This document shows positions 10,216 to 20,019 of a stretch of 27,500 bases of DNA, piece after piece. The stretch's first letter is position 1. Each line of letters starts with the position of its first letter. Below the pieces are notes generated by a model, which saw nothing but the letters and a program-made list of their open reading frames with translations, made no database searches and was not told the origin of the DNA. Both the position numbers and the translations under genes were made by a program. Location: positions 6,247,399-6,274,898 of the forward strand of contig NC_135567.1 of assembly GCF_964340395.1 (NCBI RefSeq). The letters run 5' to 3'. The DNA comes from Glandiceps talaboti. Taxonomy: Eukaryota; Hemichordata; Enteropneusta; Spengelidae.

Positions 10216-11261
10216 TCCCCCATCTTGTTTATGCACATTTGCTGCATAGAGATTTGTTATCTTTTCGCTACGTTACTTGACTGTCTGGAAACCATGGTAA
10301 CAAAAATGGGGAAATATCATAAAGCTGACAGAGTTTTCCATATATTTTACCATGGCAATATATTCGTTGGTGAGTGTATGTCAATTACAGCAACCGTATG
10401 TCTTGTGATGTTTTCCACCTGACCAACCAACCAACCAACCAACCAACCAACCAACCATTCCTGCCATGTCTCACATCACTCATCTTAATTCATACCCTGC
10501 TGTATATAGGTTACATAGGCTGACAGACCCCTGCATAGATACTATGATGAATACAGGACAGTGCCAACATGTTCTCCTGAATGGCTAGTAGATGGCTTTA
10601 CAAACTATAAATACTTGTTTGGGGGCCAGCAATCAATTTTACAGGTCACCTATACTTTTCATCACTTCCCCAGGGAATAGAAAAAATATTCTGTGTATAA
10701 TAACTAACAAAAAGCCTGTACGCATGTCTATTTGACCTTTGACCTAACATCTCATTTGACCTTTGACCTTATCAGCTGTATGTTTAGTACACAGCTTTAC
10801 ATGTTTTGTCTATACATATATAGTAAACAGCTGACTGTCTAAGTTCACTAAGTGACCGTCCATGTAATTTTAGTTCAAATACAATGTTTTAATATTTCAT
10901 AGGTATTTGATTAGCCTGTGATCAGAATGGGTTATTAATCTTAACTTGCAGATTGAAAGCTTGATTTGTCATCACAAGGGCTGGACAAGATTGACAAGAG
11001 TACAATTATGGTTCAATCCTTGCCCACTAATTTTAGTCAAAGAATTGGCAGTGGTGAGGCTCACACCACCAACATACAGAAATCAAAGCTGACCAATTTA
11101 TCAAAACAATCACTTCATTCCAATAAACTATAGTGCTATTAAGTTCACAACAATGTTTACTATAATTATATTGTATAACTTGTAAGTTACCTGAATTATT
11201 AATATTTCACATTCCTTGTATTGTTTTCTCCTTATACACTCTGTTCTACATTCTTAACTAA
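10216..11261. other. No gene; (CAAC)n tract and DR1-like motifs
   Basis: A (CCAA)n run lies at 10422-10456 (about nine units). The remainder is AT-rich with no protein-like frame, apart from the paired DR1-like motifs annotated separately. A 69-residue open frame at 10213-10422 ends near a donor-like GGTGAGTGT at about 10366, but it has no recognisable domain and I do not call it an exon. Confidence 0.45.
10733..10769 (-). promoter_or_regulatory. Pair of DR1-like nuclear-receptor motifs
   Basis: TGACCTTTGACCT occurs twice, at 10733-10745 and 10757-10769. The reverse complement, AGGTCAAAGGTCA, is the consensus direct repeat with 1-bp spacing bound by HNF4 and RXR-type receptors. The motif match is exact in both; that it works as an enhancer is inference, since similar motifs also occur in repeat family E. 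Confidence 0.3.
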
Positions 11262-12105
11262 TTTTTCTGTGTTTGTTCACTGTATCTGGGGCAGGGACCA
11301 GGACACTAATTTTTATGTGTTTGTTCACTGTATCTGGGGCAGGGACCAGGACAGTAATTTTTCTGTGTTTGTTCTCTGTATCTGGGGCAGGGACCAGGAC
11401 ACTAATTTTTATGTGTTTGTTCACTGTATCTGGGGCAGGGACCAGGACACTAATTTTTCTAGATGTTTCTTGCATTTGGGTAGGGACCAGGACACTAATT
11501 TTTCTAGATGTTTCTTGCATTTGGGTAGGGACCAGGACCCTAATTTTTCTCTGTTTGTTCACTGTATCTGGGACAGGGACCAGGACACTAATTTTTATGT
11601 GTTTGTTCACTGTATCTGGGGCAGGGACCAGGACACTAATTTTTCTCTGTTTGTTCACTGTATCTGGGGCAGGGACCAGGACACTAATTTTTATGTGTTT
11701 GTTCACTGTATCTGGGGCAGGGACCAGGACACTAATTTTTCTGTGTTTGTTCACTGTATCTGGGGCAGGGACCAGGACACTAATTTTTATGTGTTTGTTC
11801 ACTGTATCTGGGACAGGGACCAGGACACTAATTTTTATGTGTTTGTTCACTGTATCTGGGGCAGGGACCAGGACACTAATTTTTCTAGATGTTTCTTGCA
11901 TTTGGGTAGGGACCAGGACCCTAATTTTTCTAGATGTTCCTTGCATTTGGGTAGGGGCCAGGACCCTAATTTTTCTCTGTTTGTTCACTGTATCTGGGGC
12001 AGGGACCAGGACACTAATTTTTCTAGATGTTTCTTGTATTTGGGTAGGGACCAGGACCCTATAAATTTTTCTCTGTTTGTTCACTATATTTGGTGCATGA
12101 ACCAG
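11262..12105 (+). repeat. 48/45-bp minisatellite, about 18 units
   Basis: Two unit types alternate. The 48-bp type carries GTTTGTTCACTGTATCTGGG then GCAGGGACCAGGACACTAAT; the 45-bp type has TAGATGTTTCTTGCATTTGG then GTAGGGACCAGGACCCTAAT. Within the 48-bp type, TTTTTATGTG and TTTTTCTGTG (or TTTTTCTCTG) versions largely alternate, giving a 96-bp higher-order period in places. The 45-bp type comes in pairs near 11440-11530 and 11880-11970 and singly near 12030. The last unit (about 12055-12105) is strongly diverged, as expected at an array edge. Both lengths are multiples of three, so frames of 263-304 codons stay open on both strands. Peptide units such as VFVHCIWGRDQDTNF resemble no known domain. 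Confidence 0.92.
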
Positions 12106-12310
12106 GACACCACACACCTACCAATGACTCAATGATGTTGAAGTACCTGTTAGTGATCATAAATGACTGGAAAGAATTCAACCTATTTTACAAAAGTTCA
12201 ATGATACTGTACCGTACACGGACAATACAATGTATGTCAATAATAAATAAAACAAGTCATTGATGAGAATGACATATCCCCGCTATGATTGGGTTTTAAG
12301 GAATTATCAC
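12106..12310. other. Unique spacer between two tandem arrays
   Basis: AT-rich non-coding DNA with no structure seen. Confidence 0.4.
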
Positions 12311-12895
12311 TGCCAGGCGGCCATATTGGATCATATCACAACAACAATGAATATGCACATGTATGTCATAGATCACTGTCCTAATACCAACTTTGAATGA
12401 GATATGTTCAAGCATGTCTGAGTTATGGCTTTGGACATGGAAAATTCACAAACAAAATGGCTGCAAGGCAGCCATATTGGATCGTATCACGACGATAATG
12501 GATATGCACATGTATGTCATAGAACACTGTCCTAATACCAACTTTGAATGAGATCTTTTCAAGCATGTCTGAGTTATGGCTTTGGACATGGAAAATTCAC
12601 AAACAAAATTGCTGCCAGGCAGCCATATTGGATCGTATCACGACGATAATGGATATGCACATGTATGTCATAGAACACTGTCCTAATACCAACTTTGAAT
12701 GAGATCTTTTCAAGCATGTCTGAGTTATGGCTTTGGACATGGAAAATTCACAAACAAAATGGCTGCCAGGCAGCCATATTGGATCGTATCACAATAACAA
12801 TGAATATGCACATGTATGTCATAGAACACTGTCCTAATACCAACTTTGAATGAGATCTGTCAAGCATGTCTGAGTTATGGTTTTGGACATATAAA
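12311..12895 (+). repeat. 151-bp tandem repeat, four units
   Basis: CCATATTGGATC recurs at 12321, 12472, 12623 and 12774, an exact 151-bp period. Each unit contains GCACATGTATGTCATAGA, CACTGTCCTAATACCAACTT, TGAATGAGAT, CAAGCATGTCTGAGTTATGG and TTTGGACATG. Units 2-3 are nearly identical, while units 1 and 4 share ACAAYAACAATGAATATGCA instead of ACGACGATAATGGATATGCA, so the array expanded from its middle. The last unit ends where a gypsy integrase fragment begins. Confidence 0.92.
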
Positions 12896-12896
12896 A

Positions 12897-12977
12897 ATAG
12901 TAATCAACAGTTACCAAGTAGTCTCAATTATCATAGGTAAACAAATCGGATGCTACCTTTTGCCATGGTCTGTGTGG
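12897..12977 (-). pseudogene. Ty3/gypsy integrase fragment (81 bp, inverted)
   Basis: The reverse complement matches 22366-22446, the start of the integrase core in the larger copy, at all but about two positions. It covers the segment around the first catalytic aspartate (ASDLFTYD). The two differences turn a CAA codon into TGA, so the fragment is interrupted. It is a pure fragment with no other retroelement sequence around it. Confidence 0.8.
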
Positions 12978-13064
12978 AACAAAACAAAATGAATATTAAC
13001 GATATAATATAATAATATATAACTTTCAATTATTGCCATTTGCATAAAATGCATTGGAAATTGT
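12978..13064. other. Short AT-rich spacer
   Basis: ATATAATATAATAATATATA-type sequence between the integrase fragment and the fold-back element; no further feature seen. Confidence 0.4.
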
Positions 13065-13161
13065 GCTACTAAATGTCCAGCCCACTGCACTCATCTCAAA
13101 CCGGAGTCATACCACAGGGAGCCCAGGAATGGTGTTATAAACAAACAAACAAACAAACAAA

Positions 13162-13197
<36 letters not shown>

Positions 13198-13232
13198 CAG
13201 ATAAATAAATAAATAATAAATAAATAAACAGA

Positions 13233-13307
<75 letters not shown>

Positions 13308-13730
13308 AAATAAACAGAAAAACCTAAATAAATATACATGGGATTCTAAATGCCAATTGTCTTCAATTCACCAACATTCTGAGCCATGTAGCTATTATGG
13401 ATAACTATCAATAAACATATATGTATGTATATACTGGTCTCTGAATGAGAGAATATAGGATATGTTTCTATATATACCATCTATATGTTGTTAGTATAAA
13501 TAGAATATATAGAAACAAATAGTCTATTATTTCAATAGTACACAGACATGTATATACATATAGACATGTTTATAGACAGTTATCCATGAGTTTAAAATGA
13601 TCTTTCATTTAACCATGCATATTTATTTATTCTTTATTTATTTACTTGTTTGTTTGTTTGTTTGTTTGTTCGTTTGATTGCAACACGGTTTCTGTGCTCC
13701 CTGTGCACAAACATGAAGTACATGAGGACG
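13065..13730 (+). mobile_element. Fold-back (hairpin) element family C, copy 1
   Basis: Its two halves are inverted copies of each other. The outer arms are CACAGGGAGCCCAGGAATGG at about 13114 and CAACACGGTTTCTGTGCTCC then CTGTG ending about 13705, complementary with mismatches. Inside these lie (AAAC)n(AAAT)n on the left (13141-13330) and (ATTT)n(GTTT)n on the right (13618-13674), also complementary. Further in, ATGGATAACTATCAATAAAC (13397) pairs with the segment ending GACAGTTATCCAT (13587), and GGATATGTTTCTATATATAC (13458) pairs with 13503-13524. Only about 25 nt remain as loop. Copy 2 at 17495-18040 has the same plan. It encodes no protein. It is probably a non-autonomous fold-back transposon or MITE; the transposase source is unknown. 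Confidence 0.8.
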
Positions 13731-14200
13731 GGCAACTCACTTATCACCTGATCTTTTCGATCCAAGGTCAAGGTCATAGTCTAATTACACGGTCACCTCA
13801 ATTTTTCACTTTTATCGAAACACCCACATTAGTTTTTTGCTATAAACTACTGCAGACTTGACCTGTAAGGCCGCAAATCAGATTGCAAATTATATAGTCT
13901 GTCATAAATATTGTAGCAAAAGTATATTTAGGGTTAACTTACTATGGGATAAGGGAACTGGTACCTTACAACCAAGTACTAAACTAAGACAGCTACTCAT
14001 ACTTTATTGACATCTAACACACAAAAACGTTCAACATTCATTACATATTGCCTCAAATTTGATATTGACAATCATTTGATTGGTAAGTTAGGAAAATATA
14101 GGATTGGTTAGCAAACTAGTAAACATTTTTTGAACTTGAGTTTAACTAATTTGACTTAACTTTATTGTTTATGAAGATTACAGTCAAGATCCCAAATTGG
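13731..14200. other. No gene recognised
   Basis: AT-rich DNA, including a CCAAGGTCAAGGTCATAG segment near 13762. No protein-like frame. It leads straight into the 17-bp array. Confidence 0.45.
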
Positions 14201-16165
14201 ACTCAAGCTCAGAGTATATTCAAGCTCAGTGTATATTTAAGCTCAGAGTATATTCAAGCTCAGTGTATATTCAAGCTCAGTGTATATTCAAGCTCAGTGT
14301 ATATTCAAGCTCAGTGTATATTCAAGCTCAGTGTATATTCAAGCTCAGTGTATATTCAAGCTCAGAGTATATTCAAGCTCAGAGTATATTCAAGCTCAGT
14401 GTATATTCAAGCTCAGTGTATATTCAAGCTCAGTGTATATTCAAGCTCAGTGTATATTCAAGCTCAGTGTATATTCAAGCTCAGTGTATATTCAAGCTCA
14501 GTGTATATTCAAGCTCAGTGTATATTCAAGCTCAGTGTATATTCAAGCTCAGAGTATATTCAAGCTCAGAGTATATTCAAGCTCAGTGTATATTCAAGCT
14601 CAGTGTATATTCAAGCTCAGTGTATATTCAAGCTCAGAGTATATTCAAGCTCAGAGTATATTCAAGCTCAGAGTATATTCAAGCTCAGTGTATATTCAAG
14701 CTCAGTGTATATTCAAGCTCAGTGTATATTCAAGCTCAGTGTATATTCAAGCTCAGAGTATATTCAAGCTCAGTGTATATTCAAGCTCAGTGTATATTCA
14801 AGCTCAGAGTATATTCAAGCTCAGTGTATATTCAAGCTCAGTGTATATTCAAGCTCAGAGTATATTCAAGCTCAGTGTATATTCAAGCTCAGTGTATATT
14901 CAAGCTCAGTGTATATTTAAGCTCAGTGTATATTCAAGCTCAGTGTATATTCAAGCTCAGTGTATATTCAAGCTCAGTGTATATTCAAGCTCAGTGTATA
15001 TTCAAGCTCAGTGTATATTCAAGCTCAGTGTATATTCAAGCTCAGAGTATATTCAAGCTCAGTGTATATTCAAGCTCAGAGTATATTCAAGCTCAGAGTA
15101 TATTCAAGCTCAGTGTATATTCAAGCTCAGTGTATATTCAAGCTCAGTGTATATTCAAGCTCAGAGTACAATGTATATTCAAGCTCAGTGTATATTCAAG
15201 CTCAGTGTATATTCAAGCTCAGAGTATATTCAAGCTCAGTGTATATTCAAGCTCAGTGTATATTCAAGCTCAGTGTATATTCAAGCTCAGTGTATATTCA
15301 AGCTCAGAGTATATTCAAGCTCAGAGTATATTCAAGCTCAGTGTATATTCAAGCTCAGTGTATATTCAAGCTCAGAGTATATTCAAGCTCAGTGTATATT
15401 CAAGCTCAGTGTATATTCAAGCTCAGAGTATATTCAAGCTCAGTGTATATTCAAGCTCAGTGTATATTCAAGCTCAGTGTATATTCAAGCTCAGTGTATA
15501 TTCAAGCTCAGAGTATATTCAAGCTCAGAGTATATTCAAGCTCAGTGTATATTCAAGCTCAGTGTATATTCAAGCTCAGTGTATATTCAAGCTCAGTGTA
15601 TATTCAAGCTCAGTGTATATTCAAGCTCAGTGTATATTCAAGCTCAGTGTATATTCAAGCTCAGAGTATATTCAAGCTCAGTGTATATTCAAGCTCAGTG
15701 TATATTCAAGCTCAGAGTATATTCAAGCTCAGTGTATATTCAAGCTCAGTGTATATTCAAGCTCAGAGTATATTCAAGCTCAGTGTATATTCAAGCTCAG
15801 TGTATATTCAAGCTCAGTGTATATTCAAGCTCAGAGTATATTCAAGCTCAGTGTATATTCAAGCTCAGAGTATATTCAAGCTCAGTGTATATTAAAGCTC
15901 AGTGTATATTCAAGCTCAGTGTATATTCAAGCTCAGTGTATATTCAAGCTCAGTGTATATTCAAGCTCAGTGTATACTCAAGCTCAGTGTATACTCAAGC
16001 TCAGTGTATACTCAAGCTCAGTGTATACTCAAGCTCAGTGTATACTCAAGCTCAGTGTATATCCAAGCTCAGTGTATATTCAAGCTCAGTGTATATTCAA
16101 GCTCAGTGTATATTTAAGCTCAGAGTATATTCAAGCTCAGTGTATATTCAAGCTCAGTGTATATT
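14201..16165 (+). repeat. 17-bp minisatellite, about 115 copies
   Basis: The unit is TGTATATTCAAGCTCAG. Nearly all variation is one base: units begin TGTAT or AGTAT, so each junction reads CAGTGTAT or CAGAGTAT. Rarer variants are TATATTTAAG (about 14233, 14914 and 16110), one TATATTAAAG (about 15890) and a run of five TATACTCAAG units at about 15970-16045. A single irregular junction, CAGAGTACAATGTATATTC, lies at about 15165-15180. The unit has no stop codon in any plus frame and 17 is not a multiple of three, so all three plus frames stay open, the longest for 706 codons. These frames encode the same periodic 17-residue string (core YIQAQCIFKLSVYSSSV). No codon bias or domain supports a gene. 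Confidence 0.97.
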
Positions 16166-17494
16166 TCATTCCTGATACTTACCAACACAAGTTTGTAACC
16201 AGGACTAAAGTCGAGATACAGAATTATGCAAAAAACGAAATTGCTATATATCTAAATGTCTCAAAGCACTATAGATATGATGCAAGTGTCTGTACATTTG
16301 TCTTAGTGGACTGGTAACTCACTGATACATATGTTTTTAGATAACGGGTGATCATATCTCATTTTGAGGTTTTACATACTGTTAAAGGATTGTTGACAAT
16401 GCTTCTCCTGTTGCTTCTAGATAGTATTTGTGATATAGATTATAGTCTATAAGGATGTTGTTTTCATAGTTTTTTTCTCATTACAGATATTTCAGACAGA
16501 TTTTGTGCGAGAAATCATTAATCTTTCTGATTAGTCAATTTTTTTTTATTTTGTTGAGGATTTCTGTGTGATAATTTGGATATTCATGGTAGAGATTAAG
16601 TTGAAATTGTCAGTATTTTCAAATTCCTGGGTATTCATCTTTCACATCGACAGTTTTGGCAAAGAAATACTGAACACCTCATAAAGAAAGCACAACAGTA
16701 TCTTTATCTTATCAAACACCTACATTTAAGGACATTTCAAACGAGTCATGGTTGTAATTTAAAGCTTTTTTTGAAATTGTTTCATGTTAATCCTGATATT
16801 TTGTTAATCCTGATATTTTGTTAAACCTGTGATTTATGCATTGGTTTAGCCTGTGTTTTATTATCTATATACATTATTTTATATAAAACAAAACTAATCT
16901 ATCAGATCTATCCTGAAAATTGGGATAATATATAAAATCTGGCAATTATTTTTAAAATCCAATATTCGTATAAAACTTGAACGTATTAATTATCTGGAAA
17001 TAAGTCTACATGTTCTAGTCTTTTGGAAAACAGTTATTATCAGATGTCAAATGATATCTCTTTATTCTAATTAAAGGCTAACTCACTTATCCGTAAATTT
17101 TCGAATTGTTCATATTTAATTTGATTTTAGACTCAAAGAGAGTAACAATATTTTAATTACAGCATCTTTATCTGATTTTGTGATTTTTTTACAGTAAAGT
17201 TTAGAAAGGATTCTTGATGGATTGCTTTATAAAACTATGTACTGTAAATTAAACTTTTTTTCTTTTTTTTTTCTTTGTTTTTGTGAAATGTTATTAGTTT
17301 ATGAGCTGGTTCTTAAAATAAAACATTATTATTACTATTATTATCAATTTATTATCATTAGTTACTATACTTACATTATAGTTATTATCATAGTGGTGTG
17401 TAGAACAGACCAATGGTGTTTTTACCGCTGTTACGGAATACAGAGCACTGACACGCTTATGTTACAACAATGTGTGTGGAGGTATACTGTAAAG
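16166..17494. other. No gene recognised
   Basis: AT-rich unique DNA right of the minisatellite. A small tandem duplication of GTTAATCCTGATATTTT lies at about 16786-16822, and (ATT)-rich sequence at 17325-17400 precedes the second fold-back element. On the minus strand a donor-like GTTG|GTAAGTATC sits at about 16183, next to the array edge, but no convincing open exon is attached to it. Confidence 0.45.
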
Positions 17495-18040
17495 TGCTAC
17501 TTAATGCCCAGCCCACTGAACTCATCTCAGCCAGGCATCATATGATAGGGAACCCAGGAATGGTGTTATAAACAAAACAAAATAAACAAACAAAAAAACA
17601 AACAAACAAACAAACAGACAGACAAACAAATAAATAAAACAAATAAATAAATAAATAAATAAATAATAAACAGAAAAAACTAAATAAATATACATGAGAT
17701 TCTAAAGTAATGGATAACTATCAATAAACATATATGTATGTATATACCGGTCTCTGAATGAGAGAATATAGGATATGTTTCTATATATACCATCTATATG
17801 TTGTTAGTATAAATAGGATATATAGAAACAAATAGTCTATTATTTCAATAGTATACAGACATGTATATACATATAGACATGTTTATAGACAGTTATCCAT
17901 GAGTTTAACATATTTCATTTACCCATACATATTTATTTATTCTTTATTTATTGATTTGTTTGTTTGTTTGTTTGTTTGTTTGTTTGTTCGTTAGATTGCA
18001 ACACAGTTCCTGGGTTCCCTGTGCACAAACATGAAGTACA
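17495..18040 (+). mobile_element. Fold-back (hairpin) element family C, copy 2
   Basis: Same architecture and orientation as copy 1. The inner 250 bp (17706-17952 against 13392-13641) differ by only a handful of bases. Outer arms are AGGGAACCCAGGAATGGTGT (about 17547) and AACACAGTTCCTGGGTTCCC ending about 18022, which pair better here than in copy 1. Microsatellite arms are AAAC/AAAT on the left (about 17571-17670) and ATTT/GTTT on the right (about 17930-17990). Inner arms are 17710-17747 with 17863-17900 and 17771-17791 with 17817-17838, leaving a 25-nt loop. Its flanks share about 50 bp more with copy 1 on the left (AGCCCACTG and ACTCATCTCA) and about 20 bp on the right (ACAAACATGAAGTACATG), so the true ends probably lie outside the visible inverted arms. 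Confidence 0.8.
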
Positions 18041-18056
18041 TGTAGTGTGTTCTTAC

Positions 18057-18261
18057 CTGTGTCATTCATAATTTCAGTACTAAACTGATAATTTACTAAA
18101 ACCCCAATTTGTTCTTGTTTTATAACATACACATATGTATTTAATTTTGTTCCACACATTTTTGCTCTGTCAATTTTTAATAAGACTGTTGATATTACAT
18201 TGCACCAGGCCTTGATATCATTGAGTTTAGTCCAAAATGTTGACCAATGCTTGAATTTCAT
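18057..18261 (-). CDS. Candidate first coding exon, unknown protein
   Basis: Read on the minus strand, an ATG at 18261 (context ATACCATGA, A at -3) opens a 68-codon frame that ends at a near-consensus donor, GACACAG followed by GTAAGAAC, at 18057/18056. The coding part would end in phase 1. An in-frame TAA lies three codons before the ATG, which fits a first coding exon. The peptide (begins MKFKHWSTFWTKLNDIKAW) has a mixed, protein-like composition but no domain I recognise. Fold-back element C copy 2 ends about 15 bp inside the putative intron. It lies on the same strand as the ankyrin exon but the phases do not join directly (1 against 0), so intermediate exons would be needed. It could equally be a chance open frame. 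Confidence 0.25.
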
Positions 18262-18354
18262 GGTATTTTACTAGCCTATACTTTAGTTTACTATTAAGTT
18301 AAATGGAAATACTCAACTGACATTTTCCTATGCCATTAAAACAGATTCACATTT

Positions 18355-18430
18355 ATTGACCAGATTGGGTTGAAATTTGATGGCAACATTCTTAATACAT
18401 GATTATCTCATTAGTGATATGCAAATTACA
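18355..18430 (-). repeat. Family A fragment, inverted
   Basis: The reverse complement contains TAATTTGCATATCACTAATG, then ATCATGT, AAGAATGTTGCCATCAAATT and CCCAATCTGGTCA, the order of landmarks in the plus-strand A copies. Confidence 0.6.
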
Positions 18431-19079
18431 GGTGTAGCCAACGAAGCTGTTCGTGCAAATAGCTTCTTCAATGTGCGGGCAATTTCCAAGCTTGGCCAGA
18501 GGGAGGGGAAAAATAACCCTGCCAGTATTTCAGTTGGCAACATATATTTCAGCTGTAAGATATGGGGAAAGGGGAAGGCAGTGGGCAAATTTTTTTTTTT
18601 TTACAATATTCACAAGAGGCAAATTAATTGTGTAATATAATAATTTATGTTTGACCACGTATGTCATCGAAACTGGTGAGGCAGTGCATTGAGATTGCAG
18701 CACAATCTAATATGTCAACTGACAACTGTCAATACGTATATATTAGAAGGAGAAACTATTTGCTGCGAGTATATCAAATAGCATCCTGAGTAAATTTAAC
18801 ATTAGGGCTTCTATGAATAGTGGACAGATGCCATATGTCTTGTAGAGGGTAGCGAAGAGAGAGGAAACTTTGGTGAAAATTGTGGGGAGCGGGCAGTGGG
18901 CAGGCACATCTGTTGGGAGGACAGGTTGTGTAATATCGCAGTGGGAGGGCTGATACGTACAGCTTTCACTTTCCTCTCCAATCTTGAATCAAATGTAAAA
19001 AGTGTTTATTAGCTATGTTTTAACTTTCTGAAATAATTTCAGAAAAATGACTCATTTGCTGCACCTGAAATTACGTCTA
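18431..19079. other. No gene recognised
   Basis: Slightly more G-rich than its surroundings (GGGAGGGGAAAAATAACCCT, GGGGAAAGGGGAAGG, GGGGAGCGGGCAGTGGG). It contains a T run at about 18589-18601. Open frames of 60-87 codons on both strands overlap each other and resemble no known protein. Confidence 0.4.
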
Positions 19080-19215
19080 AAAACGAGTTTTTTGTCTAAA
19101 ATCTATCATTCTAAAATACCTAGCAGATTGGGCAGGAATTTCATAGGGCTGCCTCTGGAGAGGTGTAGATGAAGCTGCATTCACAACATGCTGATTCCAT
19201 TAGTGATATGCAAAT
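19080..19215 (-). repeat. Family A fragment, inverted
   Basis: The reverse complement shows CCTAATTTGCATATCACTAA, GGAATCAGCATGTTGTGAA, AATTCCTGCCCAATCTGC and TAGATTTTAGAC, the family A order. It directly adjoins family B copy 2, which is in the opposite orientation. Confidence 0.6.
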
Positions 19216-19227
19216 TAGGTCTAACCA

Positions 19228-19783
19228 TTTTTATAGAGTGCCAATGGCGTTGTAGCACAACTGTTGATGATACAGTTTAATTATCTGTAATGATTAACAT
19301 GGTCTTCTTGCTAGACATACATTCTTTGAAGATTTATTCCCATGCCTTCCCATCCATGGTGTTAATGTTATACCTGCTATATACAACATCATTTAAATGT
19401 TACTATGGGCACTATCTTGTTTCTCGGCATACAATTTCGCAATGCTCATTTACCTTCCCATCACCAGTGTTATTTTGGCATTATATGTCATTGTTTACCC
19501 ATTCCTATGGGCGTGGTCTTGTTGCTAAGGGCATTTACATATTCTACAATAATGTATATTCACTTGCCTACTCATCCTTGTTATAATTGTCAAGGAACCT
19601 ATCATTTGACTGTTGCTTAGGGTGTGGTCATGGTTGCTAGGGCCAATGACATATTAAGTATGATACATTCACAATTTGCAGATTAACAGTAACACTTTCA
19701 GAATCATAACCAAATTTCATCTCTAGTAGTTTGAGAGGTAAAGTTCAATACCAAAATCACTGCATCATCTACAAGACAGACAT

Positions 19784-19818
<35 letters not shown>

Positions 19819-19890
19819 GGCATTTTACATTGAACCAAAGTGTAGTTCAGTGTTCAAGTTAGGTAGGCACGGTTTCCAAGCAACATCAAG
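19228..19890 (+). repeat. Dispersed repeat family B, copy 2
   Basis: It begins with GCCAATGGCGTTGTAGCACA, the same start as the copies at 26257 and (inverted) 20968. A diverged tandem core follows (CTATGGGCGTGGTCTTGTTG at about 19504, GGTGTGGTCATGGTTGCTAG at about 19620), then AACAGTAACACTTTCAGAAT, CATCATCTACAAGACAGACA, a (CAGA)n tract at 19774-19819, CAGGCATTTTAC and the tail TGTAGTTCAGTGTT. The core has fewer and more diverged units than copy 1 while the flanking blocks are well matched, so each copy's array evolved separately. Confidence 0.8.
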
Positions 19891-20019
19891 GAGAGATTAA
19901 TTCTAGTACCATTCACACACAATTGTTACATTGTGTTAAGTAACCCATACAAAATGTTAATAGTTTAATTGGATCAATAAAACAATAATCTATGTATACT
20001 CTTTTTGCCTGACTGGCAT

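Noticed and set aside
10213-10422. Plus-strand exon ending at GGTGAGTGT near 10366
   Set aside because: The peptide has no recognisable domain, no convincing acceptor precedes it, and the only supported exon in the window is on the other strand.
11221-12135. 304-, 287- and 263-codon frames as protein genes
   Set aside because: They overlap on both strands within a 48/45-bp minisatellite whose unit lengths are multiples of three; open frames are expected without selection.
13091-13339. IYLF-rich minus-strand frame as a transmembrane protein
   Set aside because: It is a translation of the AAAT/AAAC microsatellite arm of the fold-back element.
14201-16165. CRISPR array
   Set aside because: Units are directly adjacent with no unique spacers, and the context is eukaryotic. 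The same applies to the 48-bp, 107-bp and 151-bp arrays.
14197-16317. 706-codon open frame (and 631- and 251-codon frames) as a large repetitive protein gene
   Set aside because: All three plus frames are open over the same 17-bp minisatellite because the unit lacks plus-strand stops. There is no non-repetitive domain, and the short non-repeat tail after 16165 resembles no known protein.
16166-16330. Minus-strand exon ending at the donor-like GTAAGTATC near 16183
   Set aside because: The only open pieces upstream of the donor are about 20 nt long, longer readings contain stops, and phases do not link the neighbouring candidate exons.
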